NCBI GenBank assembly: GCA_013816225.1
Contig: JACDEQ010000082.1
Coordinates: 1 to 8,343 of the forward strand
Source of the DNA: Armatimonadota bacterium
GTDB lineage: Bacteria > Armatimonadota > Fimbriimonadia > Fimbriimonadales > ATM1
Direction of reading: 5' to 3'
DNA: 8,343 bases
Every line of letters begins with the position of its first letter. Positions within the stretch are counted from its first letter, which is position 1. The notes beneath the pieces are model-generated. The model was not told the DNA's origin. It saw only the letters and a list, made by a program, of their open reading frames with translations, and did no database searches. Of this stretch, positions 1 through 5,826 are shown piece after piece. Position numbers and translations under genes: made by a program.

Positions 1-796
1 GGCCAGGATAGAGCGTACCGCAGTAGGGGTTGCCTTCGTTTACGAATTTATCCAGCACGGGCCTTACGAAAGTTTCGCCAAGACGATCCAAATCGTCGAC
101 ATCCACGGGGGAGACGGCGCCCATTCCGCCTGTGTTAGGCCCGCGGCCGCCGCCGAATGCCGCCTTGTAGTCTCGTGCCGGTGGAAGCATGCGGTAGTTC
201 GACCCGCTGCAGATGGCCATAAGACTGAGCTCGGGCCCTGTCAAACGCTCTTCGACAACGATCGTTCTTCCTGCTTCGCCGAGGTCTCCTGTGACGAGCA
301 TGCTCTCGGCTGCGTCGATCGCGTCATCCGCCGTTTCGCAAACGATCGCGCCCTTCCCCAGGGCTTCGCCGCTCGCTTTAACCACTACCGGCCAGCGGAC
401 GCTTGCGATATATGCCTTGGCGGATCGAAAGTCGTCGAAAGTTTCATAGCGCGGCGTCGGAATGCCCGTCTCACTCATAAGGGCCTTTGAAAAGGCCTTG
501 CTGCCTTCGATTTGGGCGCAGTGTGCGCTTGGGCCGTAGACCGGAAAGCCCTCGCGACGGAGTGTGTCAGCCACGCCCGCTAAGAGCGGCCGTTCGGGGC
601 CGATGACCACGAGGTCGAGGGCCAAAGACTCGGATGCTTCTGCGACGGCACGGCCGTCGTTGGGATCAACATCGACCAACTCAGCAACATCGGCAATGCC
701 AGGATTGCCGGGAGCGCAGAAGACCTCGGCGGTCTGACCGAGGCGCCAGCAAAGCGCATGCTCGCGACCACCTCCCCCGAGGACGCCAACCCTCAG
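1..796 (-). CDS. purD: Phosphoribosylamine-glycine ligase (GARS), N-terminal 265 residues, partial
   Basis: Catalyses ATP-dependent joining of glycine to 5-phosphoribosylamine, the second step of de novo purine synthesis, in the cytoplasm. Reading the minus strand from 796 gives an uninterrupted frame with the GARS N-domain nucleotide-like loop LGGGGREHA (residues 6-14), VVIGPERPL (63-71), GSKAFSK (98-104) and GIPTPRY (111-117). The ATP-grasp segments follow: VVVKASGEALGKG (137-149), VVEERLTGPELS (180-191) and GPNTGGMGAVSP (219-230). The family is about 420 residues, so roughly the last 155 lie beyond the left edge. The family start is normally M-(K/R)-V, and here the codon before R-V is CTG (796..794). 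It overlaps the dnaB stop as CTGA. No ATG, GTG or TTG occurs in frame for the 47 codons upstream that I read, and a later start would destroy the glycine-rich loop. Identity is very secure; the CTG start is inferred. Translation is probably coupled to dnaB. Confidence 0.95.
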   Translation of the reverse strand, partial: MRVGVLGGGGREHALCWRLGQTAEVFCAPGNPGIADVAELVDVDPNDGRAVAEASESLALDLVVIGPERPLLAGVADTLRREGFPVYGPSAHCAQIEGSKAFSKALMSETGIPTPRYETFDDFRSAKAYIASVRWPVVVKASGEALGKGAIVCETADDAIDAAESMLVTGDLGEAGRTIVVEERLTGPELSLMAICSGSNYRMLPPARDYKAAFGGGRGPNTGGMGAVSPVDVDDLDRLGETFVRPVLDKFVNEGNPYCGTLYPG

Positions 797-2190
797 GAAC
801 CGCCACCACTCTTGGACATGAGCCGGTTCTTGCGGCCGCGCTTGAGATCGTCCGCGGCGTTGCTGAACAGCGTGTAGCTTGGCTCGAATGCGAGGGTGAT
901 GACGTCGGTGGGGCCGTTTCTGTTCTTGCGGATGAACACCTCCACCGGCGCGACCTTGGAGTAGTCGGCAACCTCCTCGCCGCCATCGTCTGCCTTGGCG
1001 CGGTAGAGCATCATCACGACGTCAGCGTCCGCTTCGATCGAGCCGGACTCACGAAGATCGCTGAGCTGTGGGATCGGCGGGTCGCGAAGTTCGATGCCAC
1101 GGGAAAGTTGAGAGAGAGCGACGACAGGCACGTCCAAATCTTTGGCGAGGTTTTTAAGACCTCGGGCGATTTCGGATATCTGCTGGGTTCGTCCCTCGTT
1201 GCCTTTCGTCGCGCGCATGAGCTGGAGATAGTCGACCACGACAAATGCGAGGCCGCCCTCTTCCGATTTCAGGCGCCGGCACTTGCCGATCATGTCGAAG
1301 GTGCCGATGTCGGTCGAATCGTCGATGAACAGCTTTACGTTGTAGAGCTTCTCACAACCGTCCACCAGTCCTTGATAATCTTCATCTGAGAGGCGGCTGC
1401 GTTTGAGCGAGTAGGAGTCCACTTTGCCGAGCATGGTAGCGTAGCGACGAACGAGTTCGAGGCTCGACATCTCCAGGCTGAATATCGCCACGTTCTGCAC
1501 CGTGACCCTGGCGGCATTGTAAGCCATCCAGAGCGCGAGGGAAGTCTTGCCGATACCGGGTCGTGCGGCCACAATGATCAGGTTGCCAGGGTAGAAGCCG
1601 GTAAGCAAGTTGTCCAGATCGGCAAGACCCGACGGCAGACCATGGATAGGTTCGCCGGTTTCGACGACCCGGTCGACCTCTTTGAAGAATTCTACGGCGA
1701 GGCTCGAAACGGGGGCGAAGTCCTTGCCTAGACGCCTTCTTGACACGTCGAATACCGCTTTCTCTGCGTCCAAGATTTTCTCGGTGACCGTGGTCTGTGG
1801 GTCGTGGACTTCTTTGACGATTTGGTGCCCGGCGATCTCGAGGTCGCGCAGCATCGCCCGGTCTACCACGATGTCGGCATAGTAGTCGGCGTTTGTGGCC
1901 GATGGAACGGAATCCGCAATCTGGACCAGGTAGTCGAGGCCCCCGATCTTGTCGAGGCTCGCTCGGGCCACCAGCTCTTCCTGGAGCGTCAGGATGTCGA
2001 TGTTGCGATAGTTGTGGTTTATCGCGACCATCGCCCGAAAAATCTCGCGATGGACCGGGCTATAGAAGTCGTTTTCGTTGAGCCGTGAAATGAGCTTGTC
2101 GGCGGCTTGCCGATTGAGGAGCATCGAGCCGATGACGGCCATTTCCGAGTCGGTACTGTGCGGCGGTAAGTGAAGTTCGAGCGCGTCCAT
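793..2190 (-). CDS. dnaB: Replicative DNA helicase DnaB, complete
   Basis: Hexameric ATP-driven helicase that unwinds the replication fork and recruits primase. The protein has 465 residues, normal for the family. The N-terminal helical domain (about 5-110) opens with the typical HSTDSEMAVIGSMLL stretch; a linker helix follows; the RecA-like motor domain spans about 180-445. It shows Walker A AARPGIGKT (208-216), the SLE motif with catalytic Glu240, Walker B FVVVDYLQL (316-324, Asp320), ALSQLSR (358-364), LRESGSIEADADVV (379-392) and RKNRNGPT (421-428), which holds the arginine-finger region. No intein interrupts it. The start ATG is preceded only by a weak GCAGGC-like ribosome site. It follows rplI by 123 bp in the widely conserved rplI-dnaB order, and its stop overlaps the proposed purD start. 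Identity is not in doubt. Confidence 0.98.
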   Translation of the reverse strand: MDALELHLPPHSTDSEMAVIGSMLLNRQAADKLISRLNENDFYSPVHREIFRAMVAINHNYRNIDILTLQEELVARASLDKIGGLDYLVQIADSVPSATNADYYADIVVDRAMLRDLEIAGHQIVKEVHDPQTTVTEKILDAEKAVFDVSRRRLGKDFAPVSSLAVEFFKEVDRVVETGEPIHGLPSGLADLDNLLTGFYPGNLIIVAARPGIGKTSLALWMAYNAARVTVQNVAIFSLEMSSLELVRRYATMLGKVDSYSLKRSRLSDEDYQGLVDGCEKLYNVKLFIDDSTDIGTFDMIGKCRRLKSEEGGLAFVVVDYLQLMRATKGNEGRTQQISEIARGLKNLAKDLDVPVVALSQLSRGIELRDPPIPQLSDLRESGSIEADADVVMMLYRAKADDGGEEVADYSKVAPVEVFIRKNRNGPTDVITLAFEPSYTLFSNAADDLKRGRKNRLMSKSGGGS

Positions 2191-2225
2191 GTGTTGCCTG
2201 CAAAAATTGAGACGGGTGTCCCCGA

Positions 2226-2246
2226 GGATTCGAATCCGACGCGTCG
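2226..2246. repeat. Two adjacent perfect palindromes between rplI and dnaB
   Basis: In the 123-bp rplI-dnaB gap there is a perfect 12-bp palindrome, GGATTCGAATCC (2226-2237). A perfect 10-bp palindrome, CGACGCGTCG (2237-2246), follows it and shares one base. The symmetry is directly visible. Neither has a loop or a following T-run, so neither looks like a classical terminator. They could be a protein-binding site or a weak RNA structure in the dnaB leader, or chance in GC-rich DNA. Function is unknown. Confidence 0.4.
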
Positions 2247-2313
2247 TGGCGGGACAAGAAGAGGCTACCGACTCAACGAGTGGGCAGCCAAGTGGGAAAG
2301 CTCTGAATAAGCC

Positions 2314-2916
2314 CTATTCCTCGGCGGGCGTGGCTTCGATGGGTGCGGGCTCTTCGGACATGGGGGCTTCTTCGGCGATCGCGAGACCTTTCCCAGCGGC
2401 AGCAGCCTCTGCCGCTTCGGAGCCCTCCACTACCTGCGCCACCGGCTCCTCGATTCCGAGCAAACCGTCTTGGTTCGCCACCTCGAGGTGGATGTGGGCG
2501 TCCACATCTCGGTGCAAGTCGACGAGGATGTTGTAAACGCCGAGGCGCTTAATCGGGTGGAGCAAGGCAACGGTGCGCTTGTCGACCTCGACACCGGTCG
2601 TCGATTTGATGGCTTCGGCTACGTCCGAAGATGTGATCGCGCCGAAGAGCTTGGTCGCACCTTTGGCGGTGGAGCCGATGACACGAACCGTCTGGCCGTC
2701 GATCTTAGCGGCGAGCTTTTCGGCGTTGCCGCGGGTCTTCTCGGTTTCCGCGGCGGCCTTCTGCTGTTCGCGCTCCAAACGATCGAGGCTCGTCTTGTCG
2801 GCCACGCGAGCAAGTTTCTTGGGGAACAGGAAGTTCCGCGCGAAACCGTCGGCGACCTTTACAACCTGGCCCTCTTTGCCGAGCTTCGCTATGGTCTGAT
2901 TCAGGATGATCTTCAT
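2314..2916 (-). CDS. rplI: Large-subunit ribosomal protein bL9 with acidic C-terminal extension
   Basis: Component of the 50S subunit that binds 23S rRNA near the L1 stalk. The 200-residue product starts MKIILNQTIAKLGKEG and carries the L9 signature G-x-V-V-x-V-x-x-G-x-x-R-N-x-L-x-P (residues 16-32). A long charged connecting helix (about 40-75) and the C-terminal RNA-binding domain (about 76-148, including LFGAITSSDVA) follow. bL9 is usually about 150 residues; here about 50 more (150-200) form a Glu/Ala/Pro-rich, probably disordered tail ending TPAEE. The frame is open 30 codons further upstream (to 3006), but that extension is the antisense of the mlaD end. The ATG at 2916 matches the family start and has AGGA five bases before it. 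The gene lies 7 nt after the mlaD-like stop, so it is almost certainly co-transcribed and perhaps translationally coupled. Confidence 0.97.
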   Translation of the reverse strand: MKIILNQTIAKLGKEGQVVKVADGFARNFLFPKKLARVADKTSLDRLEREQQKAAAETEKTRGNAEKLAAKIDGQTVRVIGSTAKGATKLFGAITSSDVAEAIKSTTGVEVDKRTVALLHPIKRLGVYNILVDLHRDVDAHIHLEVANQDGLLGIEEPVAQVVEGSEAAEAAAAGKGLAIAEEAPMSEEPAPIEATPAEE

Positions 2917-2921
2917 ACAAT

Positions 2922-2925
2922 TCCT
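2922..2925 (-). promoter_or_regulatory. Ribosome binding site of rplI overlapping the mlaD stop
   Basis: Minus-strand AGGA ends five bases before the rplI ATG at 2916. It shares bases with the TAG stop (2926..2924) of the upstream MCE gene. This fixes the rplI start and suggests that ribosomes finishing mlaD can reinitiate on rplI. Confidence 0.7.
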
Positions 2926-4327
2926 ATCTCTTGACGCCGATCCCGATAATCGCCTGATTCCGGTCAAAGATACGGTCCAGACCCACCCAGCCGTAAATGT
3001 CGTCACCGAAGAGGAAACGGGCCCGCATGTTGAACTTCAGATCGTTGGGATCGAACAAATCCCCGGTCAAGCTCAAGCGTCGCGTAGGCTGTAAGTCTAC
3101 CCCGACGCCCGGTTTCGAGGCATAGATTCCATACCTGATCGCGTTCTTACCGAGCATCTGCGAGTACTGTGCCGTCAGTTGGTTTCTCTCGGTCGCGTCG
3201 TAAACTCCCGCGAAGATGCTCGTTTTGTCGCTCAGAGGATAGTTGATGAAGACGTCCGTTTGGAACCTGTCGGTATCGAAGTTCCTTCCCGTTTCGAGGC
3301 GCAACGAAGGCTGCTCCAGCTTGATACCGGTTCCGGGGAGCTTGCCGACGAACTGGTTGAGGCGCGTTAGCAGCCCCTTCGCTTCGGCTGCAATCTCCTG
3401 GGCAGCGTCCGCCAGCTCGATGGCTTTAGCCGTCACGATTTTGCCGTCGGCGGTCATGGCCTTGGTGTTCTCGGCGATGTCGATGCCCGTGCGCGAAACT
3501 TGCTCCAGGTTCGCCATGGTGTTGTTGAGGGCCGTACGCATATTGGGATCGGCCACGAATCGATTCACCTCGGCGACGAGTTCTTCGGCCCGCTTGGCCG
3601 TTCCGTTCAGGGAAGCGAGGATGGCCTGAGCGTTGCCGGGCAGGTCTGTGTCTGCGACCTGCCGGGTGACAGTAACAATGCCGTGGCGTAGGTCTTGAAT
3701 TGCCGAGGACGCGTTGAGAAGCGCTGAGCGCAACGTCCCTTGGTTTTGAGAAATGATTCCTTGCGTTTGGCCAAGCACCTTGTTGAGAGCCACCAGCGTC
3801 TGCTCGGTTCCGGTGAGGACGCCCTTGATTCGGTCGCGCAATTCGGGATCGCTCAGCAGGTCGCGCGTCGCCTTGAGGGTTTCGTTCAATTGCCGGATGG
3901 TTTCCTCGCCCTCCGGTAGCACGGTTCTTAACAGCGACCCCTTTACGGCAGGGATGACGCTACCCACGGGCAGCTTGCCGGCGTCCATGCCTCGCTCGGT
4001 AACCACTTGTAGGGTTGCCTCGCCCAAGCTGAATAGCGCCGTTGGAACCGTCAACTTTGCGTCCGCCGGGATGAACGTGCCTTTCTTGATGCTGAGCTTG
4101 GCCCTGGCGGTCTTTGGGTTTAGCAGGTCGACGTCTGAAACGGAGCCGATTTTAACGCCGGCCATGGTGACCATCGTGCCGGCTTGAAGGCCCCCAATGT
4201 CCGCAAAATCGCCGTAGTAGTTGTCGACGGGCTTCTTGAAAAGGCTATCTCCAACGACCGAGAACCCCGCAATTAGCAACGCTACGAATACGATAACGAA
4301 GAGACCGATTTTCCAGGCTGATGCCAT
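2924..4327 (-). CDS. mlaD: MCE/MlaD-family lipid transport protein with long helical region and C-terminal beta-barrel-like domain
   Basis: Probable substrate-channel subunit of an Mla-type phospholipid transport system, anchored in the inner membrane and reaching into the periplasm. Of 467 residues, 5-25 form one hydrophobic anchor without a cleavage site. An MCE domain follows (about 36-115: YYGDFADIGGLQAGTMVTMAGVKIGSV in two pieces, then a hydrophobic LFSLGEATL loop). Residues 140-330 are a long amphipathic helical stretch rich in Leu, Ala, Asn and Gln. Residues 340-467 switch to short alternating polar/aromatic strands (TDVFINYPL, SIFAGVYDA, AIRYGIYAS, LSLTGDLF, KFNMRARFLFG, IYGWVGL, AIIGIGVKR), with loops rich in Asp and Asn, as in outer-membrane barrels. 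E. coli MlaD is only about 180 residues and lacks this part. AGGAG lies 11 bases before the ATG. No mlaE or mlaF is visible; it leads the rplI-dnaB-purD operon. The MCE assignment is firm; the barrel is inferred from pattern. Confidence 0.88.
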   Translation of the reverse strand: MASAWKIGLFVIVFVALLIAGFSVVGDSLFKKPVDNYYGDFADIGGLQAGTMVTMAGVKIGSVSDVDLLNPKTARAKLSIKKGTFIPADAKLTVPTALFSLGEATLQVVTERGMDAGKLPVGSVIPAVKGSLLRTVLPEGEETIRQLNETLKATRDLLSDPELRDRIKGVLTGTEQTLVALNKVLGQTQGIISQNQGTLRSALLNASSAIQDLRHGIVTVTRQVADTDLPGNAQAILASLNGTAKRAEELVAEVNRFVADPNMRTALNNTMANLEQVSRTGIDIAENTKAMTADGKIVTAKAIELADAAQEIAAEAKGLLTRLNQFVGKLPGTGIKLEQPSLRLETGRNFDTDRFQTDVFINYPLSDKTSIFAGVYDATERNQLTAQYSQMLGKNAIRYGIYASKPGVGVDLQPTRRLSLTGDLFDPNDLKFNMRARFLFGDDIYGWVGLDRIFDRNQAIIGIGVKR

Positions 4328-4624
4328 ATGCGCTATTTCTCCTGACTCCTTAGTCTACATGACGAAGGGCAGGGATGTTTGGGCGCGGGGGCGATTACGG
4401 GTGGGGACGGAGCATGCGAAGCGTATTGAGCGGGAACTCTTGCCCAGCAACGCATCTTGTATTGGAAGCTTTTTGAACATCTATCTGGAAACGCAGAAAG
4501 GTTGTGATATAACAGAGGTATGCAGCGCGGCTGGCCACCACCGGTTGAACTTCGAAACGATAGGATATTGCGGCGACACACCCTTTCTGATCGAAAACTC
4601 CATAGCGTTCGAGGTTTTGGAGTG
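4328..4624. promoter_or_regulatory. Divergent intergenic region between mlaD-like and prepilin-like genes
   Basis: This 297-bp stretch separates two divergently read genes and must hold the promoters of both. The part around 4440-4515 is noticeably more AT-rich than its surroundings. On the plus strand TATAAC (4508-4513) resembles a -10 box, but no good -35 lies 16-18 bases upstream (the bases there read CTGGAA). It would leave a leader of about 105 nt before the ATG at 4625. On the minus strand I could not identify a convincing -35/-10 pair for the mlaD operon; AGGAG just before its ATG is the only clear signal. Short open frames cross this region on both strands, but none has a protein-like sequence. 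Confidence 0.45.
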
Positions 4625-5295
4625 ATGAAACGTGGCTTTACCCTCGTCGAGATGCTTGTTGCATTGGCCATTGTGGCGATACTGGCAGCCATTGTGTCGT
4701 CGATCGTTGGCGCGGCCAAGGCAAGGGCGGCTCAAGCCACCTGCCTAAACAATGTGGGTCAAATCACGAAGTCGATCTTGATGTACGCGGACAGCAACGA
4801 CGGGGGTCTTCGCCCAACGAAAATGTGGGGAAACTGGATCGACATTCTGGGGTCTCCGGACTTGCGACGTCTTCAATGCCCTGAGTTTCTTATTGAAGAT
4901 TGGGACGGACCTGGGAAGACCATACGACCCGGGGCTATGCTCAGAACGCCTGCTCAGAATCCCGTCTGTCGAGCCTTGAACCGAGCCAAATGGTGCTGCT
5001 AACGGAGGCTGGGCGCCTTGTCTCGCGGGATGGTAAGCGGTCTTTCGAGCAAACTTATCTGACGGGACCTGACATCTACGAATTTGCCGGTGAGCAGACG
5101 AAACAACACGGTTCCGTGACCGAAGGTTACGTGATTGATGGGGAATTTGGCGCGGTTCGGCATGGCGGTGGCTGCCTGTATTCATTCGTCGACGGCCACG
5201 CGAAGTGGCTGCGGCCAACCGCGCTCAGGCTGCCATCTCACGGGTATGGCTGTTTCAATATTTTAGGACCGCGGTGGACCCTTCTTCTCTCCTGA
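4625..5295 (+). pseudogene. Type IV prepilin-like protein (N-terminal methylation signal, H-X9-DG C-terminus), frameshifted
   Basis: An exported pilin-like (pseudopilin) protein of the class processed by prepilin peptidase; individual functions in this class are mostly unknown. From 4625 the frame reads MKRGFTLVEMLVALAIVAILAAI: the peptidase site after Gly4, Phe+1 and Glu+5, and a hydrophobic helix. It then continues to a conserved-looking CPEF and stops at 5002. The second half is in another frame, entered after the stop at 4894-4896 and ending at 5295. It contains RGYAQNAC, VLLTEAG and RHGGGCLYSFVDGHAKW, a perfect H-X9-DG motif. Adding one G to the GGG run at 4902-4904 joins the halves smoothly (EDW-G-RTWEDH) into about 223 residues. 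So this is either a recent one-base deletion or a sequencing error; no slippery heptamer suggests programmed frameshifting. The start follows GAGG and GGAG near 4611-4622. An in-frame ATG at 4520 exists, but its extra 35 residues are not signal-like. Confidence 0.85.
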
Positions 5296-5376
5296 AGCGA
5301 TTCTTAACACTCGATAGAAGCATAGTTTCCAGACCCCTTCCACGGGGTGTGGGCATCTGAACGAAAGGTTACCGTA

Positions 5377-5649
5377 ATGGATTACCTGACAGAACCGGTC
5401 CTTCCGTTTATCGGCCAAGATCTCATTGATCCGAATGATGTGACGTTTATGCCCGACCTATTTGCCGTCATGTCGGGATTGGAGTTCTACGACAGCGATA
5501 GCACGATCGATCCTCCCGAGGTCCTCGTCTACGATCGCTTTGGCAGACAGGTGAAACTGAGGATCGATATTGCTTCGGGATTGAAGGAGGCTAAATTGGA
5601 CGAAGCAGAACCCGCTCCGGAGAAAGTGGAATGGGTGGAGTCTACCTGA
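5377..5649 (+). CDS. Small acidic hypothetical protein, 90 residues
   Basis: I do not recognise this protein. It begins MDYLTEPVLPFIGQDL and ends EWVEST. It is acidic (about 20 Asp/Glu against 7 Lys/Arg), has no signal peptide, no membrane segment and no cysteines. It looks like a small folded cytoplasmic protein: a Pro/Phe-containing N-terminal half, a likely beta-hairpin at about 48-66 (EVLVYDRFGRQVKLRIDIA), then a charged tail. AAAGG (5364-5368) sits 8 bases before the ATG, a good ribosome site. The same frame is open back to a GTG at 5347, but that lacks its own ribosome site. It follows the prepilin-like gene by 81 bp on the same strand and may share its transcript. Codon use looks like that of its neighbours. 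Probably real, function unknown. Confidence 0.65.
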   Translation: MDYLTEPVLPFIGQDLIDPNDVTFMPDLFAVMSGLEFYDSDSTIDPPEVLVYDRFGRQVKLRIDIASGLKEAKLDEAEPAPEKVEWVEST

Positions 5650-5825
5650 GGACGGCGAAGGTCCACTGGAGAGAGATCACATGGCAGGACGAACTGGCGA
5701 AATCGCGCGGCCAGAAGCATCGGCCGTGGCAGGAGGTAGATGGAATACCCGCATAAACCCATAATCCCGTAAGTCTCGGTCAATCCGAGCGACCCCGCCT
5801 GCCCCCAGTTGATGTCGAGCGGCAC
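5529..5825 (-). CDS. Doubtful minus-strand ORF downstream of the sugar dehydrogenase
   Basis: A GTG at 5825 lies one base beyond the dehydrogenase stop and opens a 98-codon frame. Its first ~45 residues look somewhat protein-like (PLDINWGQAGSLGLTETYG, then a hydrophobic run IMGLCGYSIYLLP), with GC-rich third positions. The rest, from 5649 down, is antisense to the 90-residue plus-strand gene and is Ser/Ala-rich shadow-like sequence. There is no ribosome site before the GTG. It may be a remnant of a gene once placed after the dehydrogenase, or pure chance. I do not recognise it. Confidence 0.2.
   Translation of the reverse strand: MPLDINWGQAGSLGLTETYGIMGLCGYSIYLLPRPMLLAARFRQFVLPCDLSPVDLRRPQVDSTHSTFSGAGSASSNLASFNPEAISILSFTCLPKRS
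5631..5756 (+). CDS. Possible 41-residue ORF overlapping the end of the hypothetical gene
   Basis: ATG at 5631 overlaps the last 19 bases of the preceding gene in another frame and reads 41 codons to TAA at 5754-5756. GGAGA (5619-5623) lies 7 bases upstream, a good ribosome site, and the overlap is typical of coupled small genes. The peptide is basic with three Trp residues (HWREITWQDELAK, HRPWQEV) and has no recognised motif. An open frame on the opposite strand covers the same bases, so at most one is likely to be real. Confidence 0.3.
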   Translation: MGGVYLRTAKVHWREITWQDELAKSRGQKHRPWQEVDGIPA

Positions 5826-5826
5826 A

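Noticed and set aside
634..1389. Long plus-strand open frame opposite purD/dnaB
   Set aside because: It is antisense to the strongly conserved purD start and dnaB C-terminal domain, and its translation has no protein-like features.
2220..2250. Sequence GGATTCGAATCC resembles the T-arm of a tRNA
   Set aside because: No matching acceptor stem, D-arm or anticodon arm can be built in the 123-bp gap on either strand, and the flanking bases do not pair as a 5-bp T stem.
4520..4624. Upstream in-frame ATG that would extend the prepilin-like protein by 35 residues
   Set aside because: Class III prepilin leaders are short and end just before FTLVE; the ATG at 4625 gives an ideal MKRG leader, and the extension is Pro/Arg-rich.
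4890..4910. Programmed -1 ribosomal frameshift in the pilin-like gene
   Set aside because: There is no X-XXY-YYZ slippery heptamer in the correct frame and no obvious downstream structure; a missing G is simpler.
5333..5348. Hairpin ACCCC-TTCCAC-GGGGT after the prepilin-like gene as a terminator
   Set aside because: The stem is only 5 bp and no T-rich tract follows on either strand; it could equally be chance.
5775..5789. Hairpin CTCGG-TCAAT-CCGAG between convergent genes as a bidirectional terminator
   Set aside because: The stem is 5 bp with no T-run on either side. The location between convergent genes is suggestive, but the sequence is not sufficient.
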